A DNA stretch of 64,000 nucleotides, taken from the NCBI GenBank assembly GCA_030848705.1, contig CM061245.1:80587564-80651563 (forward strand), written 5' to 3'. This document shows positions 1 to 10,613 of the stretch, in pieces; within the stretch, counting starts at the first letter, position 1, and each line of letters starts with the position of its first letter. This DNA is from Heracleum sosnowskyi (lineage: Eukaryota > Streptophyta > Magnoliopsida > Apiales > Apiaceae). Under the pieces are notes generated by a model. It saw nothing but the letters and a program-made list of their open reading frames with translations. It was not told where the DNA came from and did no database searches. The position numbers and the translations under genes were made by a program.

Positions 1-1097
1 GGTGTCAAATTTCCCTTTCTTTTCATGGTTGTCTATTATCATGAAACATTTGTTTCCAAACACATGAAAGTACTTGATACTAGGTTTCTTTTCATTCAAC
101 AAATAGTAAGGAGTGTTCCCATGAGTCTTATTGATCAAGGTTCTGTTCTGTGTGTAGCAAGTTGTGTTGATAGCTTCTGCCCAGAAGTATGTAGGTAACT
201 TTGCATTATGAAGCATAGTTCTGGCAGCTTCAATGAGAGTTCTGTTCTTCCTTTCTACAACTCCATTCTGCTGTGGTGTCCTTGCAGCAAAAAATTGTTG
301 CACAATTCCTTCATCTTTGCAGAAATTACCAAGTGTGGCATTTCTGAACTCAGTACCATCGTCACTTCTCAGAATTTGAACTTTGGCATTTGGGGTTCTG
401 TCAAGAACTCTTAAGTGATCAATGATAACTTGAGCAGCTTCATCTTTTGATTCTAGATACTTTACCCAAGTATACCTAGAGTAATCATCCACCATAACTA
501 ATGCATATCTCTTCTTGGCTAATGATGGAACATTAACTGGTCCAAAGAGATCCATGTGAATTAGTTTGAGTGGCTATGTGTTGGTGTTGATTTGCTTTGA
601 CTTGTGCACAACTCTCTTCAATTTTCCCATTTGACAGTCCTCATACAGTCCTTCTTGACAGAATTCCTGTTGAGGTAGTCCTCTCACTAGTTCCTTCTTC
701 ATCAGCATATTCATTGTCTTGAAGTTGAGGTGAGAGAGTTTCCTGTGCCAAAGCATACAAATAGGCTTCCTTTCCTTACCCCTTTCAGAGAGAGGCTTCC
801 ATCTTTCTTGTGATAGATATTGCACACCATTATATCAAAATCAACCTTGAATCCTATGTCATTGAATTGGCTGACACTGAGCAGGTTGTGCTTCAATCCA
901 TCAACAAGTGCAATATCATTAATGACAACATTCCCAATTTCCAAACAGCCATATCCCACTGTGTAACCTTTGCTGTTGTCTCCAAAGGTTATGATTGGGC
1001 CAGCTTTCTTCACAAATTGTGATAGCAGGGTTTTATCACCAGTCATGTGTCTTGAGCAGCCACTGTCAATGATCCATATGACTTGGTCCTTATTCTT
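1..1097 (-). pseudogene. pol fragment: protease, GAG-pre-integrase, integrase core (broken)
   Basis: The frame ending at 711 carries the aspartic protease signature (DSGCSRHMTG, about 1029-1060) and continues to the link region. The reading frame then shifts near 780-825, and the next frame holds the integrase zinc-binding part (WHRKLSHLN, then a Cys pair whose first Cys is replaced, reading EDCQ). A TAG at 574-576 follows. From about 560 down to base 1 the integrase catalytic core is readable (HMDLFGPVN; RSDDGTEF; QQNGVVERKN), so the DDE triad is still visible. Reverse transcriptase would lie to the left, outside the window. Non-functional because of the shift and stop. Confidence 0.85.
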
Positions 1098-1160
1098 GCC
1101 CTACAAAACAAACTTTATTTAAGAGGCATATGGTACCCAATCCTTCTTGGGTCCTGTTAC

Positions 1161-3722
1161 TTAAATATCACAAGAATAATCAACATTTTCAGCTTTAATC
1201 ATCACATCAGGAATCTTCTGTTGGACTCCTTTCTTCACCCAATTTTCTTTAGAATCAGACTTGGTCTTCTTCTTAGTGGATGTAGCCTTCTTACTGTTTC
1301 CAGTAGGCACAGAAGTCTCAACAGTTTGCATGTAGAGACATTGTTCAGTAGATGAAATAGGCAGATTGAAACAAGTACTCATGGCAGTTATTTTACAAGG
1401 CATACAATCAATGTTATTGCAAATTACCATAGATCTATGCATAATGGGGGTTCTATGTAAGTTACCGTCTATCATGGTCATATTATCCTTGACCTCTTTT
1501 GGTTTCTTACAAACATGAGTTAAGTGATGTGAAGAGCCACAATTATTGCATAGTTTTCTGGGAGCACTACCAACATTAGCATTGCCATTTCCTAACTTAC
1601 CATTCATGTTTCTAGACTTGTAGGTAACTGTGTCAACAGGATGTTCTGAAGTTGATGTCGAGCTTTCCTTGACAGTACCTTTTACACCTTCTGTCTTGAC
1701 AGTAGGTTTGGAAGTTATTGTCTTTGAAACTCTCTTGACAATATCTTTGGAAGTTTCTGTCTTGCCATTACTGACAGCATCTTTAGAACATTCTGTCAGA
1801 TTGTTTGGGAAAGTTGCTATCTTGGGGATTTTGACAGTATCTTTTCCTCCAACTGTTGTGCTGTCAATGCACTCATCCTCATCATCAAGTTGTTGTTTGA
1901 TGAGCATGGCTTCCTCATCAAACTCAAGTTCAGAAAGTTTGAAAATTGGTTTGTTGATCTTCTTGAGGACATGAGGTTTGACAGAAGCATCAGTTGAACA
2001 ATCCTGACTCACAATTTCCTTACCAGGTCTTTTACCATACTCAAAACCTATTCCTACTTTTTGATCATCTGTGTGTTTCTCATGATAATCCTGAAGTTGC
2101 TCAGAAGAGTTTCTATAGGCTTTGATCTTAAATTCATTTTCAGTAATCTCATTCTTTAGAAACCTTTCTATTTCTTTATCACATGCTACTTCATTTTTAA
2201 GTTTAGCATTCTCCTGTACTAGAGACTCTAATCGACTGGTCTTTAACAAAAGCATGTCATTCTCAGAAGTGAGTGTTTCATTAAGTTTAGTTAACCTAGC
2301 AATTTCTTCATTTGCTGCAGTTAAACTAGTATGAACATTAAACATTTAAGCACTCAACTCCTCGACAGTTTGTTTGTATTCTTCTTTAGACATTTCAAGC
2401 AAGACAAGTGAAGGTACCTGACTTAGAGAGCTAGAGGAGACCTCATCAGACTTAGCCATGAGGGCTAGATTCACATATTCCTCTTCCTCTTCATCATCAT
2501 AATCATCCCAACATTTTCCTTCAGCCACATAGGCTTTCCCTTGTCCTTTCTTGAAGTGTCCACTTGACCCTTTATCCATCCTTTGATTTTGCTTTGGTCT
2601 TCTGCAGTCAGTAGCAAAATGACCAAGCTCATTACAGTTGTAACACCTAAACTTGGATATGTCCACCATCCCTGTTTTGTAACCACCTCTTGTGGTACCA
2701 CCTTCAACCTTGGAGGAGTTCCCTCTGCTGAACCTTGATGTTTGACCTTGAGGCTTAAATGGCTTGTTTCTTTTGAATCTTATATTTTTGAACTTCTTAG
2801 CCATGTAAGCCATTGTTGGATTATCCATCTTTTCCATTTCTTCTAAGGAATAGAAGTCTTCATCTTCAACATCAATTATTTGCAGCACAACTTTCTCATC
2901 ATCATCCACAACCTCTTCAATCTTAAGAGTAGGTACTGGAGCAGGTTGGGTGATTTGAATTCCTTCAATAGGTTGAGTGATTCTTGACACATGAGCTACA
3001 AGAGCACCAGACATATTAGCCATTTTTCCTCTTGATCCAGCTTGTATAGCTCTTTTCTGGAAAAATTCAAGTTCATATGACTTAAGCACACCATATAATG
3101 TTTCAAGAGAAACATTGTTTAGATTTCTTCCTTCTATTATGGCAGTGATTCTGTGCTCTAGATGCTCAGGAAGTGTGAGTAAGAACTTAACATTTAGCTC
3201 TTTCCTATCATAGTACTTGCCATGAATCTGTAGCTCAGTCAGCAGTTTTCTAAACCTCTCAAACATTGTTGTTAGATCTTCTCCTGACTTTGCCATGAAA
3301 GCTTCATACTGTGAGATAAGAATTTGTCTTTGATTGTCTTTCACTTCTTCACTTCATTCACATAGCAGCTCAATCTTATTCCACATATCCTTGGCTGATG
3401 AGCATCCAATGATATTCCCACACATGGCTTTGTCCAAAGTGAGAGCATCCAGTAAGATGAGTTGCAAGTAATCATCCAAGACCACCTTCTCTTTTTCTGG
3501 CTCCAGAAACTCTGAAGGTAATTTGTTGACCCAGTAAGCTGGAACAAGAACACCGTCCACAGTTGAGGCTTCAATCTCTTTCCATGGAACAAAGGGACCA
3601 TTTTGGAGGATACCCAAGTATAAGGGATTTGTAGCTTTGATAAACAGCAAGATTTTTCTTTACCACACATTGTAATTCTCTTTATCAAAAGCTGGAATCT
3701 TTATGCTACTTGACTTCTGCAT
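1161..3722 (-). pseudogene. gag pseudogene of the left copia element
   Basis: One frame runs from an ATG at 3722 to a stop at 1161, interrupted by TAA (3660-3662), TGA (3354-3356) and TAA (2346-2348). Recognisable parts are the copia gag N-terminus, a UBN2/retrotrans-gag core (LISQYEAF...LLTLPEHLEHRI), a CCHC knuckle (CYNCNELGHFATDC), an acidic stretch, a Glu/Lys/Leu-rich probable coiled coil, and a second knuckle (CNNCGSSHHLTHVC). The second knuckle matches one in the intact element's gag (APRK-C-x-NCGSS), so the long Sirevirus-type gag is shared. All three stops keep the frame, which suggests point mutations rather than indels. Confidence 0.85.
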
Positions 3723-3759
3723 CCTTGTCGTGATCTCAGATTTGTAGAACAATCTGTCT

Positions 3760-3771
3760 GCTCTGATACCA
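3760..3771 (-). other. Primer binding site (initiator tRNA-Met type)
   Basis: The minus strand reads TGGTATCAGAGC two bases inside the LTR end. This is the usual plant copia primer site, complementary to the 3' end of initiator tRNA-Met. Confidence 0.85.
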
Positions 3772-3773
3772 GT

Positions 3774-4812
3774 TGTTGGTCCTTGACTATTGCAGAAGGG
3801 GGGTGAATGCAATACTGATAAATCTCAATCTACGCTTCAACAACAAAGGCTAAGATTAACGTTTATCAGTTTATGAATTACAAACAACAAGTAGACACAA
3901 GAGAATTTCTCACAAAATAAATGTTTTATTTATTTTGCAATGGGTTGCTACAACCTCAAGAAAATATTCGTTTTCTTGAGCTTCAGTTTCTCGAGTGATA
4001 CATAGAATGAATTAAGAGATAGTCTAAGTAAACTAATCCTATCTCTATCATCACGGGTTTGTGAAGCTGCTGTCATTTTCATGTGGTAGCTTCTTACAAA
4101 TTGTCTACCCGTGAGCATTACCTAAATTGCTATACAAACAAGATTAACATTACTGGGAAAAGCAATCTAGATACATTCTATATTTAGCTAACACAATTCG
4201 GTAGATGTTGATTTGTCATACTCTTGAATTGGTGAGCTTTGTCATGTGATCTCTCAAGCTTCGATCGTAGTCTTGCAGACCTGATGTAGTGTTGGGATAC
4301 TGCAACACGCCTGTTTCTTGAACATCCAAACTGTCACAAGTTTGACTGGGTAGAACCCCAATACAAATATTATCCCTTCATGATAGTATCCTGATGGCTA
4401 AGCTTGTTGTCACTGGAATGCGCTTTTGGTGACAGTAAGAAATCCCCGCATAAGGTGCTGTCAGGATTTCCAAGCTTGCTGTCAGGCTAAGGGAAAGTTG
4501 ATGTCTGATGGCTTCCGCCAATGTTGTTGTCAGAGTGAATGTACTGTCGTGACTTGCAACATGCTGTCTTTTTGTAACCTTACTGTCAATGCTGTGACCG
4601 TAATATTTATTCTTGTTGTCCATCTTGAGCACTTCTTGAGGCTTGAACAAATAAATGAACTTCTACCAAGATGTACTAGAATCTTATTTGCAATAAACAA
4701 AATAGTTACAAAGACATACTCTGGCTGTGACAGTATGTTCATACTTAATAAAATTAAGCATTTAAAATATCTAGTTAAATTGTCTCATAGCTATCACCCA
4801 TAAATCCTAACA
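3774..4812 (-). repeat. 5' LTR of the left copia element (about 1.04 kb)
   Basis: The block begins tgttgg and ends cctaaca (plus strand), the inverted TG...CA ends of a copia LTR, and lies two bases from the primer site. It is rich in the hexamer CTGTCA/TGACAG (4332, 4430, 4459, 4479, 4529, 4582, 4730), which is also frequent in this element's gag. Confidence 0.85.
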
Positions 4813-5928
4813 TTAAGTGTAGTGTATTTTTATCTTTCCTTTAGTTTAAAATAAATATTTCGGTTGTGTAACTTTAACTATAATATATTCTATTTTCTTA
4901 TATAAGGATCTAACTTTTCTTGTACTATACAATATATTTAAATTATATAATAAATCTCTTTAATTTCTATAAAATCTCTTTAAAATTTTATAATAAAATT
5001 AGTTTGATAAATCATGATATATAATTTATATTTTAAATTTAATTTAATATTTTAAATAATAATTCAAATTAATATTTATTTAAAATAAGAGGTAAAATAA
5101 ATATTATTGTAATTTAATTGTATTCTACATGTGAAAACTTTGAATTAGAAAAATGGATTAAAAGTTTAAACTATAAGAATATATACAAATCATATTTATT
5201 CACAATAATTTATTTAATATACATGAAAATATATAATATTTTTGTTAAATATAGAAATTGGGGACCGGGAAGCGTGGCAGGGAGACACTAATCCCTGACC
5301 TCATCCCGATCCCCGAAATTTTTACATATTTTTTCCCGATCGCCAGAAAAGTTCTCAATTCTCCGCCCGAAACGGGGCAGAGAATGGATTGGGGTTAGGC
5401 GGGAAGGGGTGAATGTCTATCTCTACAATAAGCATTATTATATAGCACATATCGATAAAATGTATACATGATATTTATGAATATTCTTCTTATGTATACA
5501 AGCATAGGGTCGGTGCAATGCAAAGATGACTTTTAAATTTGTTATCTTATATGTATTTTAATAATTTATTTTATATTTATACTTTTTTTAACGAAGATGA
5601 ACTTAAATTTAAATAGTTTTATGTGATTGTTGAACTCGATGTTGAATTGACGTATGTGTTTGTGTTTGAGCGTGATTAAATTGTGTTTCAAGAATTTTGT
5701 GTTTAACAGTATTTAAAAAAAATTAATTAAAATTGTTATTTTTAATAAATCAAGGTCAAGTTGCAAAAGTAAATGGATTAAAGTGCAAATATCAAAATAT
5801 GAGTATCATTCTAACCGACCGACTACATTATATTTTGATCAAAATCGTTGTTTTTAATAAATTAAGGTTAAGTTGTAAAAATAAAAGAACTAAAATGCAA
5901 ATACCAAAATACGAGTACCGTACCGACT
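4813..5928. other. AT-rich intergenic DNA between two retrotransposons
   Basis: No gene seen. It holds a GC-rich patch at about 5256-5420 (runs of gggg, cccgatcc) resembling decayed DNA-transposon remnants, and a degenerate Helitron-like 3' end near 5500-5535 (agcatagggtcggtgcaatgc). The latter may be the far end of the Helitron whose 5' end lies at 16928 and which the copia element split. Confidence 0.5.
5728..5928. repeat. Imperfect tandem duplication, about 115-bp unit
   Basis: Two adjacent copies share atttttaataaat, caaggt/taaggt and aaatgcaaatac, each ending in an accgac-rich stretch. The second copy stops at the copia insertion site. Confidence 0.6.
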
Positions 5929-6473
5929 TGTTAGGCCGAATACACAATATATAATCAAGTAGGTATGAGAATAACAATCAAGAACACAGATTTGTAAATC
6001 AACAAACTGAATTATAGTAAATAATTCTCTCTTAGTGATGTTAAAGAATCACAAAGAGCTACTAGGTTACAAGAATAATATATTCAATGTTCGCATCCCT
6101 TCTAGGGATAACCTATCTGTGTTTATATAGTACACAGCTACATACAATCCTTATCTAATTGATACTCCTATAAATTAGCTATACAATTCATATCAATTAA
6201 GGATTGCTTCAGTCTTCTATTCCGTTTCCTTAGCTGTATCAATATATTCTGCTTCTTTCCATCTTCAGAATATATTGCTTCTAGAATCTTCAATTCAGCA
6301 CCGACAGCTAATTTAACTATCACCCTGTCAGACTTTAAATAAACTCTGACCGGCTTCCTTTAAACTCTTCACCCTGTCAGAGTTTAATTAAACTCTGACT
6401 GGCTTCTGATAAACTCGGGCCAGTACCTGTTGCTTAAACACTGATAAACAAACGTCAGCAATTATATCTAACA
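5929..6473 (-). repeat. 3' LTR of the intact copia element
   Basis: 545 bp, tgttaggccg...tatctaaca. It contains two neighbouring palindromic units around CAGAGTTTA (about 6329-6352 and 6376-6399); the second is a perfect 24-bp palindrome. Identical to the 5' LTR except at 6420. Confidence 0.97.
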
Positions 6474-6484
6474 ATCTCCCCCAA
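6474..6484 (-). other. Polypurine tract
   Basis: The minus strand reads TTGGGGGAGAT directly beside the 3' LTR, the expected plus-strand priming site. Confidence 0.85.
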
Positions 6485-6635
6485 CTTGTTCATAATAAAA
6501 TGTACAAGTTAAACATATAATTGATGATGTCAAAAACATTTAACAAATGCAGTGTTTAACATATAACAGAGTTTAATTTAAAACAGAGTTTAAATTTGAC
6601 TTAGAATAGAAAACATAAAAACTTACAGTCAGACT

Positions 6636-9536
6636 TTACTTGATTTCTTGAATATCAGGCACTGTCCTGATATAGTCTGATAGCAATTTCTTTTCAGCTC
6701 TTTCTAGTTCAGTAATCATAATCTTCTTCAGCTCCTTCATTTCTGGTTCATCTTCACCAATTTGATAAATGGCAGCTCTCAAAGAATATATGCTATTTTT
6801 GTTCATTTCATTGCCAAGTCTGATATAAAAAGGTTTATCAGACTCTAGATTGAACTCAAGAACCTTTTTATTTAGTGTAGTTCTGAACCTAGCACTATTC
6901 CTTTTCATTTCTACCAACTTTCCATGTGCATCTCTGTATTTCGGAATGTATGCACTTGATACTCCAGCTCCACTCAAAACTTTGGATTTCATCATCCTTT
7001 CCTTCAAAACTCGAGCAACATCATAAGTACTTCTATTCTTTACTTCAAGTAGATATAGAACATACTCTAGATCTTCCCAAAGTTTTAACTGGATATCAAA
7101 TTCACCAAATCTATACACTCTGCCATCAGCCATAAAATATAACAAGAATTCCTTTTTGATTCCTTTGTGAAAAATCATCTGTACAGATTCTAGTTTGTCA
7201 AGGCCTTCTTGAGTAATTCCAACTCCAAATTCTGCCAATGAAAACTTGTCTTGAGATCTGTTATTAGTTCTTCTCTCTCTGTGTGAACCCAGTCCAGATT
7301 TATCAAAGGCTTCTTTTCCCAATATTGTTCTGGTTTCTGAAAAATTCACAGCTTCAAGCTTTAAGTCTTCAAGAACTTTTGGTTTGCTGAATCCTGGAAG
7401 TAGTGTAGATTTCTGTACAACTTGAGCAGCGTCAGAGGTTGTCATAACTTCAGTAGAAACATCAACTTGAGCAGTGTCAGAGGTTGATTTGGCTAATCTT
7501 GTTTCAACTTGAGCAATGTCAGAGGTTGAATTATCTTTCTTCTCTAGGTAAGGCTCTTCAATCATTATGCCTTTACCCTTATCAGAGTTTCCAATCACAG
7601 GTCTCCTTGTATATTGTATACTCTGTTGTGTATTCTCTTTGATAGAAATACCAACTTCTTTCTTTCTAGGAGCCTTGATTTCCTTTTTCTTGTAGATTCC
7701 AGCTTCAAGATTTTTCTTGTGTTCCTCAGCAAGCATCTGTTCTTCAGCCTGGATATCTTCAATAGTTACATTCTTTCCATGCTCTTTCATGAATATCTTA
7801 GTAGCAATCTCTTCATCAGTAGATGGATTAGTTGAAACAACTAAACGCTTGAGTTGTGAAGTAGATTGACCACCAGAGTTTATCGTTTCAGAGTTTATTT
7901 GTCTACCAGAGTTTACTCTTGACCTGCTTTGCCTTTGAACAACAACCTTTCTTTTATTTCCTTTGCTTCCCCCATCAGTAGAATCATCCTTCTGTCTCAG
8001 AGCTTGAATGTCTTTGCATTTGTCTTTAGGCACATTCTCCCCCTTTTTGACATCATCAGAAAGAAGTACTGATGTCAGCAATTCAATGGCAGTAGAAATA
8101 GAAGACAGTTGAGTAGACATTGCAGTCTGATTTTCCTCAACTTTCCCAAGCCTCTTCTGAATATCATCAGAGTCCTTAGCTTGCTTCTTGAACATGGAAT
8201 TGTAGTAAGTCCTATCATTCTTCAGAGTGAGATCTCTCAGACCAACTTCATTCCTCAAAGCAGTGACTTCCTTATGAGACTCATCAAATTTGTTGTGGAG
8301 AGATTTAATTTGAATCACAGTAGCCTTCAGACTTGTAAGAATATCAGGAGTTGAAATCGTCTTTACAGAATCACCAAGAAAATCAGCAGCCCTCTGTGCT
8401 GAAAAGATACAATCCGCAGCAGCCCATCTATTGTAGTACATATCTTGAAAATGCTCAGCTGTAGCGCGATTGACCTCTCTTAGCTCATCAGAGTTTGCTT
8501 GACTCTCAAATAACTCTTCTTGAGAATGATCAGAACCATCATTATCATTATCATTCTCTGCTATATTTTCTGCAGGAATATTCTCAGCATCAAGTTCTGG
8601 AATCTCAGAGTTTGCAGTATGCAGGAACTCTGCATCTTTTGTTACAATCTCAACAACAGATTGTTGTAGAGCTTCAAGAACAATAACATCTTCAGAGTTT
8701 ACAACAAACTCTGCTTCAACAGGAACATTCTCTGTTGCATCCTTATCAGCAACATCAGAATTTGTAGCAACAGTTTTTGTAGCATTAGCATCCAAAGACT
8801 TCTGTAGCCATAGATCAAAAGAAATTATTTCAGTGTGAGAAGCCATAGATTCTGCAAGTTCAACAGTATCTTGATCAGCTTCCAAACCCTCTGGGAAATG
8901 TTCAGAGTTTATAGAGAGATTTGCTTCAATGTCCATATAAAATCCTTGTGGCTCAACATTTTCTGTAGCCTCCTGAACAAGAATTTCAAGAGCTTCATCT
9001 GCAGCTTCACGTGCAGCTTCCTCAACGACATCAGCATTTGATGTAGGAGCTTCATTTTGAAAAACAGGCTGCATAAAAACTCTGTCCTCAGGAACAGCTT
9101 CATCATTTGGAATCTCAAGATTATCAGTAACAGTTGAAGAGATATTCTCAGCACCAAACAACTGTGCTGCTACCAATCGTCGTTTTCTCTGATGAAGAGT
9201 TTCTTCATCAGTTTCAGTCACTTCATCAAGAATAGCAGACTTTGCCCTATTGGCTCTTCTTTTCTTCATTCTTTTCTTCGGAGGCATATCATTAGCATTT
9301 GATGCCCCAGCTTCAGCGTTTGATGGCTTCACCCTTGCACTTTTAACAGCCCTCAATTTTGATTGCTTTGACCTCTGTGATTGAGACACAGAAGGTCCAG
9401 CTTCAGCATGTGTAGGTGATGGTTGTTGTTGTGAATTGATCAAAAATTGTTGCACATACTCAGGCAACATCAAAACACCAACATCTCCTTTCTTGATATC
9501 TTTATTAGTAAGATCAGAGAATATTCGTTTGTGCAA
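6636..9536 (-). CDS. Third ORF of the copia element (env-position protein, unknown function)
   Basis: An uninterrupted frame of 966 codons between pol and the 3' LTR. It opens after a TAA at 9549-9551 and the first ATG is at 9470 (MLPEYVQQFL), so the likely ATG product is about 944 aa. Visible parts are a low-complexity N-terminus, a basic nuclear-localisation-like cluster (PPKKRMKKRRANRAKS, about 85-100), a long acidic Asn-Ser/Glu region, a probable coiled coil (LRNEVGLRDLTLKN to VEENQTAMSTQLSS), a Lys/Arg-rich middle, and a structured C-terminus. The C-terminus is also recognisable in the element at 62651-64000. I see no clear signal peptide or membrane helix, so an envelope role is not supported even though the position matches the env-like ORF of Sireviruses. 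Confidence 0.75.
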   Translation of the reverse strand: MHKRIFSDLTNKDIKKGDVGVLMLPEYVQQFLINSQQQPSPTHAEAGPSVSQSQRSKQSKLRAVKSARVKPSNAEAGASNANDMPPKKRMKKRRANRAKSAILDEVTETDEETLHQRKRRLVAAQLFGAENISSTVTDNLEIPNDEAVPEDRVFMQPVFQNEAPTSNADVVEEAAREAADEALEILVQEATENVEPQGFYMDIEANLSINSEHFPEGLEADQDTVELAESMASHTEIISFDLWLQKSLDANATKTVATNSDVADKDATENVPVEAEFVVNSEDVIVLEALQQSVVEIVTKDAEFLHTANSEIPELDAENIPAENIAENDNDNDGSDHSQEELFESQANSDELREVNRATAEHFQDMYYNRWAAADCIFSAQRAADFLGDSVKTISTPDILTSLKATVIQIKSLHNKFDESHKEVTALRNEVGLRDLTLKNDRTYYNSMFKKQAKDSDDIQKRLGKVEENQTAMSTQLSSISTAIELLTSVLLSDDVKKGENVPKDKCKDIQALRQKDDSTDGGSKGNKRKVVVQRQSRSRVNSGRQINSETINSGGQSTSQLKRLVVSTNPSTDEEIATKIFMKEHGKNVTIEDIQAEEQMLAEEHKKNLEAGIYKKKEIKAPRKKEVGISIKENTQQSIQYTRRPVIGNSDKGKGIMIEEPYLEKKDNSTSDIAQVETRLAKSTSDTAQVDVSTEVMTTSDAAQVVQKSTLLPGFSKPKVLEDLKLEAVNFSETRTILGKEAFDKSGLGSHRERRTNNRSQDKFSLAEFGVGITQEGLDKLESVQMIFHKGIKKEFLLYFMADGRVYRFGEFDIQLKLWEDLEYVLYLLEVKNRSTYDVARVLKERMMKSKVLSGAGVSSAYIPKYRDAHGKLVEMKRNSARFRTTLNKKVLEFNLESDKPFYIRLGNEMNKNSIYSLRAAIYQIGEDEPEMKELKKIMITELERAEKKLLSDYIRTVPDIQEIK
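8035..8048 (-). other. Internal polypurine-tract-like copy inside ORF3
   Basis: The minus strand reads AAAAAGGGGGAGAA, close to the terminal tract (TTGGGGGAGAT). It is translated as part of KKGEN. Extra polypurine copies are a reported Sirevirus trait; whether this one primes is unknown. Confidence 0.5.
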
Positions 9537-10613
9537 TTTAAAAGAAACTTATCAAACACACTCTTTCTGTTCTCTGTTGAATGTAAAATAGATTCGTTAC
9601 CTATCATACTGTTTCGAAAAACAAATGTCTAATCTCAAAATTATAAGATGTCTGAAACAAAGAAATTATTTTAATCATTAAAGATTAAAACAAAGTTACC
9701 TCGGCATATGTCACACAATACATCAGTGTTTACCATTTGTCCTTCTTTGTCAATAAACTCTTCTCTCAATCTGTACAGGTGTGAAAATGTGTGTGTGCAA
9801 TAGCAGAGTTTACCGAAATCAATATTTAGATCATCTCAAAGTGCATAAAACCCACAAACTAAAGTAGTAAAAACTGGTTGCCTAAACTCTCACGTATAAC
9901 ATAAAATCTGATTTTATATCTAAACTCTGTTTTCTGATATCCTTTCATTTGGATATATCTTTTAATTTTTCACCCCCTTTCTTTATTTTTTTATTTTTTT
10001 TATTATTATTTTTTTCTTTATTTTTCCAGTAATCAGTGGTTGGCACTAGTCACCAAAAATCAATGATTTTAGCCCTTATTTCATACAATAAGTTCCTGGA
10101 TCTTCCTAGGCACAACATGATCTCAAAGGAATTTGTGCTCTTTTTGGCATCTTTTGATTTGAGGGTGAATTTTTTTTTTTTTTTTAAAATTAAGAATCAG
10201 AGTTTAGACTTTTCATCAGTAAATATAATTAACTTATGAGAGAAAATGCAAACAGCTAATACAGACTCAGTATATAGGATCAATAAACTAAGAGATGGTA
10301 TAAATACAGAGACAGTATCATGCTGTGTTAACTTACTGCACATTATCGAGATCAGAATCTATACAACTCTTAAGGATTCACAGTTACTTACTGAGAACTA
10401 TGCTTCATACAAATTTCTTCATTGGTCCAAATGTTTCAGACAAAATTACAATCAGAGTATGACATTAAACTGTAACTTTCAGAGTATGACCAACAGAGTT
10501 TAGCATCAGAGATTACTTTCAGAGTTTATCATCAGAGTTTAACATGCTGGTTCACATAACAGTTAACACATGTAAGAAATCATGAACATAAAAAGTGAGT
10601 CTAACCCGTATCT
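9537..10613 (-). other. Non-coding spacer between pol and third ORF
   Basis: About 1.08 kb without a long frame. It holds five copies of the octamer AAACTCTG (near 9806, 10196, 10491, 10520, 10533), a T/A-rich tract at 9960-10030 with a purine-rich cluster on the minus strand (AAAGAAAGGGGG), and possible 3' splice sites just before ORF3. It may carry the signals that allow ORF3 expression (inference). Confidence 0.55.

Larger units (their letters stand above)
1..4812 (-). mobile_element. Decayed Ty1-copia (Sirevirus-like) retrotransposon, 5' half
   Basis: Read on the minus strand, the order is LTR (4812-3774), primer binding site, gag, protease, integrase, and the element then leaves the window at base 1. 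The extended gag with an extra C-terminal zinc knuckle and the protease/integrase order are as in Ty1-copia Sireviruses. Three in-frame stops in gag, a frameshift near 780-825 and a stop at 574-576 in pol show that it cannot make a full polyprotein. Bases 4813-4817 (ttaag) would be one target duplication, but the partner lies outside the window. It is a different family from the intact element at 5929-16874: the LTR length and sequence differ. Confidence 0.9.

Noticed and set aside
1161..2345. A separate host gene of 394 codons
   Set aside because: It is in frame with the upstream gag, separated only by a TAA, and has the Sirevirus gag C-terminal knuckle.
6636..9536. Calling the third ORF an envelope protein
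   Set aside because: Position matches env-like ORFs, but no signal peptide, membrane helix or cleavage site is visible.
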